This document shows positions 18,463 to 26,447 of a stretch of 64,000 bases of DNA, one piece after another (the first letter of the stretch is position 1; each line of letters begins with the position of its first letter). The position numbers and the translations under genes were made by a program. Source of the stretch: Flavobacteriales bacterium (GTDB taxonomy: Bacteria > Bacteroidota > Bacteroidia > Flavobacteriales_F > PHOS-HE28); contig JACJZI010000002.1 in NCBI GenBank assembly GCA_020635655.1, positions 1 to 64,000 on the forward strand, written 5' to 3'. Below the pieces are notes generated by a model. It was not told the DNA's origin. It ran no database searches and was given only the letters and a program-made list of their open reading frames with translations.

Positions 18463-18981
18463 TCAGACCACTTCCTTTTTCAATTCTTTCAACCGGTCCA
18501 CCGTCCGGTCGATCCATTTGCTCTCCTTCAGCACGGGAAAGACAACAGGGGCCACACCATGCACGGGGGCGTATATCCGCGAACCCGCCAGGGTGTTCTC
18601 CCCTGGCCAACCGTCCCTCGGAAGGGCCGCCATTATGTTCAGTGCGATGGACAGCACCAGCACCGCGCGTCCCAGGCCGAACAAAGCACCGGCCATCCTG
18701 TTCGGCAGCCCCAGCTGTACAACGTCGATAAATGTGGTCAGCGCCCTTCCGATCAGGTGCACGGTGAGGAGGATCCCCAGAAATGTCGCTGCGAACGCGA
18801 TCACGTGATGGTCCGATGAGAGGTCCAGCCATGCGGCCACACGGTCGCTGAAGTGGATCGCACCCCAGATGCCCAACACCAGTGCGGCCAAGGCGGCCAG
18901 CTCCATGATGAAGCCCCGCGAATAGCCGCGCAGGACACCCATCAGAACAAGGAGGAGCAGGAGCCAGTCGAACCAGTTCAT
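18463..18981 (-). CDS. CvpA family membrane protein
   Basis: The 172-residue protein has four predicted membrane helices. It starts MNWFDWLLLLLVLMGVLRGYSRGF, which matches the CvpA family (first described for colicin V production, and present in most bacteria with a loosely defined envelope role). The ATG at 18981 places the family start at residue 1; the longer opening adds 26 non-family residues. The C-terminal soluble tail (ESKWIDRTVDRLKELKKEVV) may be amphipathic. It converges with pgk. Confidence 0.85.
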   Translation of the reverse strand: MNWFDWLLLLLVLMGVLRGYSRGFIMELAALAALVLGIWGAIHFSDRVAAWLDLSSDHHVIAFAATFLGILLTVHLIGRALTTFIDVVQLGLPNRMAGALFGLGRAVLVLSIALNIMAALPRDGWPGENTLAGSRIYAPVHGVAPVVFPVLKESKWIDRTVDRLKELKKEVV

Positions 18982-19085
18982 GGGGCCATTGCAGGAGCGT
19001 GCGGTGAAGTTGGTGAAAAGGGGGAAGTCCGACCTTCGCGCCCGGTCATCGTGGACCACCAGACCCCATCATTCCCACCCTTCCC

Positions 19086-19415
19086 ATGGACCTTGCATTC
19101 GAGAAGCGTTGGCGCGATCTGCTGAAGGACCTGTCGGCCCGGTTCGAGACCCCCTTGGACATGAACAGTGTGGTCTTTCTTGTGGGTGTGCAGGAGCTGG
19201 GACAGGAGGCCCGTGCATTCAAGAAGGACGAGAAGATGGACCTGATGCACATCGGCACCTGTGTCCTGCTGAAGCCTCTCGGATACTACCGCGACCGTGG
19301 TCGTGATGCCGACGGCTGGCCGCACTTCGACCGCGTAAAGGAACTCCCCCCCCTCTCGCCGAAGGAGCAGGAGCACATGATGAAAGCGGCGATCCTGGAG
19401 TATTTCGGGAGGTGA
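19086..19415 (+). CDS. Conserved hypothetical protein, 109 residues
   Basis: I do not recognise a named family. The protein is soluble and charged, with a distinctive middle block (MNSVVFLVGVQELGQE, then MDLMHIGTCVLLKPLGYY) and a C-terminal PLSPKEQEHMMKAAILEYF. Proteins of this shape recur in Bacteroidota as uncharacterised short open frames, but I cannot name the family with certainty. Its stop directly abuts the stop of the convergent lipoprotein gene (tga then tca, forming TGATCA). It lies 104 bp from the start of cvpA, head to head. Confidence 0.7.
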   Translation: MDLAFEKRWRDLLKDLSARFETPLDMNSVVFLVGVQELGQEARAFKKDEKMDLMHIGTCVLLKPLGYYRDRGRDADGWPHFDRVKELPPLSPKEQEHMMKAAILEYFGR

Positions 19416-19808
19416 TCAGGGCGTCACCGGCACGAGCGTGACGGTCTCCTCGTTCGTCTCCTCCTCCACGATCTTGATGATGCCCTCGCCCACGGCGCTG
19501 TCCTTGAACGACACGATATCGAGCACGGCGAAACCTGCTTGACCTTGTTCGTAGAAGCTCGTATAGTCGAACTCCGCCGTGCCATCCGAACCGGTCATCA
19601 TCTCCTGGGTCAATCGGCTGGGGTCCCCCAGCGGATAGGTGGGGTTCGCATAGAGCTTGACGTACGCTTCAGGAACAATGGCCCCGTCCTCGTCCACGAT
19701 GGTGATGATGGCCTTCGTGGGCTTCTCCTTGTTGCAGGACGGAAGTAGGATCCAGCCGCTCAGCAATGCGACCATCACGGCGGACGCACGGAATGGGGAA
19801 CGTGTCAT
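19416..19808 (-). CDS. Small lipoprotein with Ig-like/regulatory-like domain
   Basis: This 130-residue protein has a signal peptide ending in LLPSC (Cys25), so it is probably an outer-membrane-associated lipoprotein. The rest resembles a single beta-sandwich of the carboxypeptidase-regulatory-like type (AIITIVDEDGAIVPEAYVKLYANP, then GTAEFDY). The last 25 residues are acidic and Thr/Val-rich. The ATG at 19808 gives a normal signal peptide. An upstream TTG-type start would put it inside the divergent promoter region. The promoter box is TACTTTTG at 19853-19860. Function unknown. Confidence 0.75.
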   Translation of the reverse strand: MTRSPFRASAVMVALLSGWILLPSCNKEKPTKAIITIVDEDGAIVPEAYVKLYANPTYPLGDPSRLTQEMMTGSDGTAEFDYTSFYEQGQAGFAVLDIVSFKDSAVGEGIIKIVEEETNEETVTLVPVTP

Positions 19809-19812
19809 TGGG

Positions 19813-19861
19813 TTACTTTTGCATGCCTTGCCAGCCAAGGCTCGGCGAACCTCAAAAGTAA
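19813..19861. promoter_or_regulatory. Overlapping divergent promoters forming an inverted repeat
   Basis: The 9-bp sequence TTACTTTTG (19813-19821) and its exact complement CAAAAGTAA (19853-19861) face each other across 31 bp. Each contains a perfect TAnnTTTG box: the plus-strand copy (19814-19821) would serve the peptidyl-prolyl isomerase gene, and the minus-strand copy (19853-19860) the lipoprotein gene. The minus promoter also has a TTG 18 bp upstream (19879-19881). The two transcription starts would overlap, so the promoters may compete. Confidence 0.5.
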
Positions 19862-20571
19862 TGAACTACGTGATGTCACAAGGCCGGCTCCGGACCATGC
19901 TCCCTGCTTTGCTTTCGATCCTGATGACCGGCACCACGCTGGTCGCCCAGGAAGGCGGCACGCAACAACGTCGATTGGTGGAGATCCGCACCGAAATGGG
20001 CAACATGGTGGTGGCCCTCTTCAACGAAACACCCCAGCATCGGGACAATTTCCTGAAGCTGGCGAAGGAACTATACTATGACAGTACCCTTTTCCACCGG
20101 GTGATCCCCGGTTTCATGGTCCAGGGCGGTGATCCGAACAGCAGGCATGCCAGGTCTGGCGAAATGCTCGGCACGGGTGGACCGGGCTATACCATACCTG
20201 CGGAGATCGTCCCGACACTACATCATTTCAAGGGCATGCTCGCCGCGGCGCGACAGAGCGACCAGGTCAATCCCGATCGACGCTCAAGCGGCAGTCAATT
20301 CTACATCGTACAGGGCAGGACCTACCAGCCGGACGAGTTGAAGATGATGGCCCAACGCATGAACGCAATGGGTCAGAAGGTGGACTATACGCCCGAGGAT
20401 ATCCAGCGGTACGCCAAGGATGGAGGTGCGCCCCACCTTGATGGTGCCTACACCGTGTTCGGGGAGGTGGTGGAAGGCCTCGATGTGCTGGACAAGATCG
20501 CCGCCGTTCCGTGCGACCAGCACGATCGGCCGCTCACCGACGTGCACATGTGGATGCGCGTGCTTGAATGA
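19861..20571 (+). CDS. Cyclophilin-type peptidyl-prolyl cis-trans isomerase, exported
   Basis: This 236-residue protein has an N-terminal signal-like segment (MLPALLSILMTGTTLVAQ) followed by a cyclophilin domain. Family marks are YYDSTLFHRVIPGFMVQGGDP (catalytic Arg in FHRV), GSQFYIVQG, and the C-terminal AYTVFGEVVEGLDVLDKIA. A 35-residue insertion after GRTYQPDEL, before the AYTVFG strand, is common in Bacteroidota versions. It probably assists folding of periplasmic or secreted proteins. The first ATG (19861) abuts the promoter inverted repeat; an ATG four codons on is the alternative. It overlaps pheS by 4 bp (ATGA). Confidence 0.9.
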   Translation: MNYVMSQGRLRTMLPALLSILMTGTTLVAQEGGTQQRRLVEIRTEMGNMVVALFNETPQHRDNFLKLAKELYYDSTLFHRVIPGFMVQGGDPNSRHARSGEMLGTGGPGYTIPAEIVPTLHHFKGMLAAARQSDQVNPDRRSSGSQFYIVQGRTYQPDELKMMAQRMNAMGQKVDYTPEDIQRYAKDGGAPHLDGAYTVFGEVVEGLDVLDKIAAVPCDQHDRPLTDVHMWMRVLE

Positions 20572-21605
20572 GCCTGCGTGAGCGTATCGCCGAACTGGAG
20601 GCCGAACTGGAACGCGCAGAGGCCCGCACCGCTGAAGAGGTGGAGCGGTTCCGTGTGTCGATGCTCGGTCGCAACGGCGCCATTACCCACCTGTTCGATG
20701 CGTTCCGGCAGGTCGGTGCGGAAGAGAAACGCGAGCTTGGCCAACGGCTGAACCGCCTGAAAAGGGACGCCCAGGCCCGATTGGAGAAATTGCGCGGCGG
20801 GCTGGACAGAACGCCCCAGGTGAGGAACGACCGAGGTGACCCCACCCGACCAGCGGCCACCGGCCGGCTGGGAGGGCTTCACCCGATCACCCTGGTTCGT
20901 CAACGCATCGTCGACATCTTCTCCGGCATCGGGTTCAGCGTGAGCCAGGGCCCCGAGATCGAGGACGACCACCACAACTTCAGCGCCCTCAACTTCCCAC
21001 CCGATCATCCTGCACGCGACATGCAGGACACGTTCTTCGTTGCAGATGCTAAGGACCTTTCCCTGCGGACACACACCAGCAGTGTTCAAGTGCGCGTAAT
21101 GGAAAGCTCGAAGCCACCGATCCGCACGGTCTCGCCCGGAAGGGTGTACCGCAACGAGGCGATCAGCGCGCGTGCACACGCCATGTTCCACCAGGTGGAG
21201 GGTCTGTATGTGGATAAGGATGTGAGCTTCGCGGAATTGAAAGGCACATTGGACCACTTTGTCAGGACGCTATTCGGTCCTGATATGCGCATACGCTTGC
21301 GGCCCAGCTACTTCCCGTTCACCGAGCCAAGTGCGGAGGTGGACATGAACTGTACCCTCTGCGGAGGGGATGGTTGCGCGGTCTGCAAGCACAGTGGTTG
21401 GGTGGAGATCATGGGTTGCGGTTTGGTGGACCCCACCGTTCTCGCCAATTGCGGCATCGACCCGAAGATCCATACCGGGTTCGCTTTCGGCATGGGCGTG
21501 GAACGCATTGCCCAATTGCTCTACCGCGTTCCCGACCTTCGTCTCTATTGGGAGAACGATCTGCGGTTCCTCCGACAGTTCGCTGATGGGCCCTTTCGCA
21601 GCTGA
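20568..21605 (+). CDS. pheS: Phenylalanyl-tRNA synthetase alpha subunit
   Basis: The 345-residue class II synthetase subunit pairs with PheT (not in this window) to charge tRNA-Phe. It has an N-terminal coiled coil (about 1-75), then the catalytic core: motif 2 VYRNEAISARAHAMFHQVEGLYVD and motif 3 GFAFGMGVERIAQLLY. A Cys-rich loop (NCTLCGGDGCAVCKHSGW) inside the core likely binds zinc, as seen in many other bacterial PheS. The start overlaps the isomerase stop, so the two genes are translationally coupled. Confidence 0.96.
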   Translation: MSLRERIAELEAELERAEARTAEEVERFRVSMLGRNGAITHLFDAFRQVGAEEKRELGQRLNRLKRDAQARLEKLRGGLDRTPQVRNDRGDPTRPAATGRLGGLHPITLVRQRIVDIFSGIGFSVSQGPEIEDDHHNFSALNFPPDHPARDMQDTFFVADAKDLSLRTHTSSVQVRVMESSKPPIRTVSPGRVYRNEAISARAHAMFHQVEGLYVDKDVSFAELKGTLDHFVRTLFGPDMRIRLRPSYFPFTEPSAEVDMNCTLCGGDGCAVCKHSGWVEIMGCGLVDPTVLANCGIDPKIHTGFAFGMGVERIAQLLYRVPDLRLYWENDLRFLRQFADGPFRS

Positions 21606-21625
21606 GCATTCAGCGATGGACGGCC

Positions 21626-22924
21626 ATGCAACAGGCCACCCAGGCACATAACTCCCCCGCGCCCCCTGACCTGGATACGGATGTGCTGATCCTCGGCGCA
21701 GGACCCGGTGGATGCTCCGCAGCGCTGCGTCTGGGTGCACTGGGGATCCGGCCGATCATCCTCGAGAAGGCGGTGTTCCCCAGGGACAAGGTCTGCGGCG
21801 ATGCCCTGAGCGGCAAGGTGATGCGCACGTTGGAGCGGCTGGATATGGACCTGGCCGATCGTGTTCGGCGGGATGCCGGGATCCGGCCGAGCTGGGGTGT
21901 CATTTTCGTGGCCCCCGGCGGCAAGGCTTTGCGCGTTCCTTTCAAAAGCGGGACCGGGAGCACGGAGGCGCCAGGGGCCCTGCTGCCGCGCCTGCGGTTC
22001 GACGACCTCTTGTTCCAGGCCGTGCGCGGCACCGGGACCGCTACGGTCCTGCAGGGTGCTCATGCCAGGTCCATCACGCGCACGGCAACTGGTTGGGCTG
22101 TGGACCTGAATAGCACGGTGACGGAGCATCCAGCGCGCATCACCTGCCGATCATTGCTTGATGCGAGCGGGGCACACTCCACCTTTGCGCGGCAGTTCGG
22201 TGGGCTGACGATGGAACCACGGCATCACGCAGCCGGGGTCCGGGCCTATTACCAAGGCTTGACCGGACTGGATCCACAAGGCGCGATCGAGCTGCATTTC
22301 CTGAAAGACCTCCTGCCGGGTTATCTGTGGGTCTTTCCGCTTGCCAATGGTCTGGCGAACGTGGGGCTCGGCGTTCGCAGCGATATCGTGCGGAAACGGC
22401 ACCTGGACCTGAAGGCCGAATTGGAGCGTTCCATCACCGAGCACCCCACATTGCGCGACCGTTTCCGTTCGGCCGCACGCATCGGCCCGATACAAGGGAT
22501 GGGGTTGCCGATGGCCACCAAACGGCGGAAGATCAGTGGTGAGCGATACCTCCTGATCGGCGATGCCGCCCATTTGATCGACCCGTTCACCGGAGAGGGG
22601 ATCAGCCATGCCATGATCAGCGGACTGCATGCAGCGGATGTCATGGCCGAGGCCCTCGCTGCGAACGACCTGTCCGCAAGGAGACTACGGGCTTACGACA
22701 CCCGGGTGTGGCAACGGCTCGGACAGGAGCTCGCGATCAGTGCGCGCCTCCAGCGCATGGCCGACCAGGCCTGGCTGTTCGACCTGGTGGTCGACCGGGC
22801 CACACGGAACCCTGCATTGGCGGACACGATCAGTTGCATGTTCAACGACATGGACCTGCGCGCCAAGCTTCGGCGTCCCGGTTTTTACATGGACCTGATG
22901 ATGGGACGGGGAGGCAAGGTCTGA
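21626..22924 (+). CDS. FAD-dependent oxidoreductase, geranylgeranyl-reductase family
   Basis: This is a 432-residue flavoprotein. The dinucleotide-binding DVLILGAGPGGCSAAL lies at about 19-34. KVCGDALSGKVM is the PxxKxCG-type motif of the geranylgeranyl-reductase group, and LLIGDAAHLIDPFTGEGISHAMISG is the second FAD motif. Members reduce isoprenoid chains (for example menaquinone side chains) or act on polyketide or lipid intermediates. The substrate here is unknown. It begins 20 bp after pheS and probably shares its transcript. Its stop is 3 bp from the convergent methyltransferase stop. Confidence 0.82.
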   Translation: MQQATQAHNSPAPPDLDTDVLILGAGPGGCSAALRLGALGIRPIILEKAVFPRDKVCGDALSGKVMRTLERLDMDLADRVRRDAGIRPSWGVIFVAPGGKALRVPFKSGTGSTEAPGALLPRLRFDDLLFQAVRGTGTATVLQGAHARSITRTATGWAVDLNSTVTEHPARITCRSLLDASGAHSTFARQFGGLTMEPRHHAAGVRAYYQGLTGLDPQGAIELHFLKDLLPGYLWVFPLANGLANVGLGVRSDIVRKRHLDLKAELERSITEHPTLRDRFRSAARIGPIQGMGLPMATKRRKISGERYLLIGDAAHLIDPFTGEGISHAMISGLHAADVMAEALAANDLSARRLRAYDTRVWQRLGQELAISARLQRMADQAWLFDLVVDRATRNPALADTISCMFNDMDLRAKLRRPGFYMDLMMGRGGKV

Positions 22925-22927
22925 GAT

Positions 22928-23674
22928 TCAACGGACCCGGCGCGCCACTACGAACCAATCCCAAGGGAATGGTCGTTTCATCCAAGAGGGGGGTGCCGCG
23001 AATTCTGTACCCCAGCCGTACTCCAACTTGTGGGTGGCCTCCACCGTCAGGCCGCGGTCGGCCAGCAGGATCTCCAGCTCCTCCTTCAGATAGTGCTTGG
23101 TCGGCACGCTGTCGATATGGATGATGCCGTGCTCGATACCGGATCCGGGGTCCTCGATAACGCTGTGGACCTGTCCGGGTGGTGTCCCATCGCGCAGTTC
23201 CCATTGCAATCGACGGAAGTGGGTGAGCAGTGCCGACCCAAGCGCTGGCACGATCAACAGAAGGTGTCCGCCCCGTTTCACACTTCGACAGGTCTGGTCG
23301 ATCAGAGCCAACCGGGTCGACAGGTCGCCATGGAGCCATGTGTTGATGCAGAGCACCAACTCCGTTGCCGGAAAGCCTCTTGGTGCTCGGCTCAGGTCCG
23401 CATGCACATACCTGATGTTGGGCTGGTCCTTGTGCCGCTGTCGGGCGATGGAAAGGCACTCGCTTGATATATCGACCGCATACACAAGCCTGAAGGAGCG
23501 GGCGAGCAGCGCAAGCGTGCGCCCCACCCCGCAACCCAGGTCCGTTGCGCATTGGTCCGCATCGGACAGTCGATCGACCTCCATCTTGATCAGACCCTTC
23601 GTGTCGTTCGCCGGAACGTTGAATATCTCCTCCTCGAATGCGGGCGCAACGCGGTCCCAATCGTGCTCATCCAT
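22928..23674 (-). CDS. Class I SAM-dependent methyltransferase (tandem paralogue 1)
   Basis: This 248-residue methyltransferase has the SAM motif ATDLGCGVGRTLALL. VYAVDISSECLSIA is motif II, followed by NIRYVHADL. A distinctive VPTKHYLKEELEILL block lies near residue 200, and the C-terminus is PFPWDWFVVAR. The upstream paralogue shares VPAND, GCGVGR, NIRY.HADL and VPTKH.LKEEL, so the two arose by duplication. The ATG at 23674 (MDEHDWDRV) matches the paralogue start MDERAWDAY. The acceptor substrate is unknown. Confidence 0.8.
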   Translation of the reverse strand: MDEHDWDRVAPAFEEEIFNVPANDTKGLIKMEVDRLSDADQCATDLGCGVGRTLALLARSFRLVYAVDISSECLSIARQRHKDQPNIRYVHADLSRAPRGFPATELVLCINTWLHGDLSTRLALIDQTCRSVKRGGHLLLIVPALGSALLTHFRRLQWELRDGTPPGQVHSVIEDPGSGIEHGIIHIDSVPTKHYLKEELEILLADRGLTVEATHKLEYGWGTEFAAPPSWMKRPFPWDWFVVARRVR

Positions 23675-23772
23675 GCGTGTCCGGATCGGTCGAAGGACAA
23701 GGTAGTCGGAGCGCCGTGTGTTCGGAGCACGAACCGGTCCACGATATCCACCGCGGCGCGTTGAGCCCGGCT

Positions 23773-24522
23773 TCAGGTCGTCGTTCTTCGCGCGAGGACC
23801 ATCCAATTCCACGGCATCGGTGCGGCCATATTCAAGGGCGGGTCCTCCAGGGCGAAGCCCCAGGGGTATTCCAGTTTGCGCGTCTCCACCACCACCATAC
23901 CCTGCGCCTGAAGCACATCGTGCAGTTCCTCCTTCAAATGGTGCTTGGTGGGCACCCCATCGACCTGAACGATACCCAGGTCGAGGTCCGACATCTCCCG
24001 ACGCGCCTTGCGCTGCGCCGCCTTGGGCGGGAGACCGCTCCTGCGGTTCAAACGGACTAGGCGGTGCGAAACATAGAGGGCGCTCTCCAGGGAGGGGACG
24101 ACGACGAGCAGATGGCCCTCCGGTCTGACCGCCGAACAGAGGTGGCGCCACATGGCCTCACGATGTGCCAAGGAAGCCTGGAGCAGGGTATTGATGCAGA
24201 GAACGAGGTCAACTGGTCCTGGCAGCCCATGGCCTTGGGCCAGGTCCGCGTGGATGTACCGGATGTTCGTCGCCAGTGCATGCGCGCGGTGTGCGATCGC
24301 CAGACATTCACGGGAAAGGTCCGTGGCGTAAACGGTACCGAACCGCGGCGTCAAAAGGTCCAGTGCGCGCCCCACACCGCATCCGATGTCCGCCACAGAG
24401 CGGTCCACACCCGCCAGGCGGTCAATGCAGGCCCTGATCCGACCCGCTCGATCGTTGGCAGGTACGTTCAGGATCGCCTCATCGAAGGCTTTGGCGTATG
24501 CGTCCCATGCGCGTTCGTCCAT
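23773..24522 (-). CDS. Class I SAM-dependent methyltransferase (tandem paralogue 2)
   Basis: This 249-residue protein resembles its downstream neighbour along its full length. It has VADIGCGVGRALDLL (SAM site), VYATDLSRECLAIA, NIRYIHADL, VPTKHHLKEELHDVL and a C-terminal PMPWNWMVLARR. The ATG at 24522 was chosen by comparison with the paralogue; the four-codon-longer TTG start is unlikely. It lies 98 bp before the second copy on the same strand and 35 bp after the pyk stop (24558), so it may be read from the pyk transcript. The substrate is unknown. Confidence 0.8.
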   Translation of the reverse strand: MDERAWDAYAKAFDEAILNVPANDRAGRIRACIDRLAGVDRSVADIGCGVGRALDLLTPRFGTVYATDLSRECLAIAHRAHALATNIRYIHADLAQGHGLPGPVDLVLCINTLLQASLAHREAMWRHLCSAVRPEGHLLVVVPSLESALYVSHRLVRLNRRSGLPPKAAQRKARREMSDLDLGIVQVDGVPTKHHLKEELHDVLQAQGMVVVETRKLEYPWGFALEDPPLNMAAPMPWNWMVLARRTTT

Positions 24523-24557
24523 CGGCCGGCCCAAGTTAACCAGCCACGCACGGGTGC

Positions 24558-25979
24558 TCAGGCCGGGCTCAGCTTCAGCATGTTGGCCATCCCCTGTTCA
24601 GCGATGGGCATGCTGGCGATGTTGATCACCAGTTCACCGGCGGCCACGTGCTTCCGTTTGCGCAGGATGTGCTTGATGTCGGCGATGGTATGGTCGGTGC
24701 TGACGGTCTTGTCGTAATAATGGCCGCGTACACCCCATACGAGGTTCAGCATGCTGAGTATGGCGCGGTTGCTGGTGAAGGCATGGATGTTGGCCCGTGG
24801 CCGCATGCTGCTGATCTTGAAGGCGGTGTAGCCGCTATGGGTCATTGTGACGATGGCCTTCACCTCAATGGCCGCGGCCATGCGCACGCTTGCGATGCAG
24901 ATGGCGTCGCTCACCTGCCTGTCGTTCTCCTGGAGCGGCGGGTTGGGCACGTCGTACATGCCATCGGCCGTCTCCATTTCCGCCAGGATCCTGTTCATCG
25001 CCTTCACCACTTCCACGGGGTATTTGCCCACGCTGGTCTCCGCGCTGAGCATGACGGCATCGGCATGATCGAGCACCGCGTTCGCCACATCGTTCACCTC
25101 CGCACGCGTGGGGGTGATGTTGGTGATCATGCTCTCCATCATCTGGGTGGCCACGATCACCGGCCTGTGCTTCGCCAGGCAACGACGGATAAGGTCCTTT
25201 TGGATCAAGGGCACCTTTTCCATGGGGATCTCAACACCAAGGTCCCCGCGTGCGACCATCAGAGCCTGGGCTTCGTCGATGATGGCGTCGATCTCGGCCA
25301 GGGCTTCCGGCTTCTCGATCTTGGCCACCACGCGTGCATGCTTCCCCTTGTCGGCAATAAGATGCTTCAGCTCGATGATGTCATGCGCGCTGCGAACGAA
25401 ACTGAGACCGACCCAATCGACGCCGTGCTCCAAGGCGAACTCCAGGTCCTGTTTGTCCTTCGTGGTGAGACAAGGCAGGCTGATCTTCGTGTTCGGCAGG
25501 TTGATGCCCTTGTTGGCGCTCAAGTGGCCCCCATTCAGCACGCGTGTGGTCACCCGTTCCTTGCCGTCGGTCCGCACCACTTCAAGCCGCAACTTCCCAT
25601 CATCCAGCAGCACCAGTTCCCCCTTCTTCACATCCTGTGGGAATCGGTCATAGGTCGTGCTGACCAGACCGCTCGTGCCCTTGATCGGTACTGTTGTGAT
25701 CACCAGTTCACTGCCATCGGTGAGATCGACGCCACCGTTCTCCATCTCTCCCACACGCAACTTCGGGCCCTGCAGGTCGGCCAGTATCGCCGTGGTCAGG
25801 TCCAGCTCCTCGTCCAAATTGCGAATGGTACGGATCACTTCCGCATAGAACGCATAGCTGCCATGGCTGAAGTTCAGCCGGCAGACGTCCACGCCGTTGA
25901 TCAGCAGTTCACGGAGCACGTCCCGCGGTGCGGAAGCTGGTCCGATGGTGGCAACGATCTTGGTCTTGGGGTCGGTCAT
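24558..25979 (-). CDS. pyk: Pyruvate kinase
   Basis: The 473-residue cytosolic enzyme converts phosphoenolpyruvate and ADP to pyruvate and ATP. KIVATIGPAS is the N-terminal start. VCRLNFSHGSY holds the substrate Arg. VVAKIEKPEAL contains the catalytic Lys, and MVARGDLGVEIPMEKVP and ATQMMESMITN are also intact. The ATG at 25979 matches the usual N-terminus; the open frame upstream is inside the IPExxxVDY gene. It follows that gene by 4 bp, so both come from the TACCTTTG promoter at 26423-26430. Confidence 0.97.
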   Translation of the reverse strand: MTDPKTKIVATIGPASAPRDVLRELLINGVDVCRLNFSHGSYAFYAEVIRTIRNLDEELDLTTAILADLQGPKLRVGEMENGGVDLTDGSELVITTVPIKGTSGLVSTTYDRFPQDVKKGELVLLDDGKLRLEVVRTDGKERVTTRVLNGGHLSANKGINLPNTKISLPCLTTKDKQDLEFALEHGVDWVGLSFVRSAHDIIELKHLIADKGKHARVVAKIEKPEALAEIDAIIDEAQALMVARGDLGVEIPMEKVPLIQKDLIRRCLAKHRPVIVATQMMESMITNITPTRAEVNDVANAVLDHADAVMLSAETSVGKYPVEVVKAMNRILAEMETADGMYDVPNPPLQENDRQVSDAICIASVRMAAAIEVKAIVTMTHSGYTAFKISSMRPRANIHAFTSNRAILSMLNLVWGVRGHYYDKTVSTDHTIADIKHILRKRKHVAAGELVINIASMPIAEQGMANMLKLSPA

Positions 25980-25983
25980 TCCT

Positions 25984-26406
25984 TCAGCGCAACAGCTTAT
26001 GTCCCGCACGCATTTCGGCAAAGGAAAGGGAGAACGCCGCGAGCACGAATTCCGATCGCCGCACCCGCTCCAACAAGTCCTCGATGGGCAAGGGGATGCG
26101 ATCATCGACAACGAGGAAGAAATCGACATGGCGTTGGTCCTTCACCAGCAGCCCATGATCGCCATGGTTGTTCACCAACGTGTATCTGACCTCCAGATCG
26201 GTGTCATCATGGTCGAACACGACGTGGTGTGCGTCCCCGTCCGGACCCTGGTCCTCGATATCCTTCGCCCGCTTTGTCAGCGCAAGGTCCAATCCACGGT
26301 TCAGGGACCAACAGAGCCGATAGTCGTTCTCATGACAGCTGATCCCGATGACATGGACCTGGGGGTCGGGTTCCAGATCGAGACGGATCTTGGCCGGGCG
26401 TGGCAT
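25984..26406 (-). CDS. IPExxxVDY family protein
   Basis: This 140-residue protein has unknown biochemical function. Its position directly before pyk and after rnc matches a conserved arrangement in Bacteroidota where this small family sits. The features seen are ISCHENDYRLCWSLNRGLDL near the middle, NHGDHGLLVKDQRHVDFFLVV towards the end (the variable part corresponding to the family name motif), and a C-terminal helix. The promoter box lies 16 bp upstream. Confidence 0.7.
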   Translation of the reverse strand: MPRPAKIRLDLEPDPQVHVIGISCHENDYRLCWSLNRGLDLALTKRAKDIEDQGPDGDAHHVVFDHDDTDLEVRYTLVNNHGDHGLLVKDQRHVDFFLVVDDRIPLPIEDLLERVRRSEFVLAAFSLSFAEMRAGHKLLR

Positions 26407-26422
26407 AAGCGTGGGGTCCGCA

Positions 26423-26430
26423 CAAAGGTA
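26423..26430 (-). promoter_or_regulatory. -7 box of the IPExxxVDY-pyk unit
   Basis: A perfect TACCTTTG (TAnnTTTG) on the minus strand, 16 bp before the IPExxxVDY gene start. It lies in the 41-bp gap after rnc, so pyk probably has its own transcript. Confidence 0.55.
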
Positions 26431-26447
26431 GTCCCCCTTCGGCCGCC

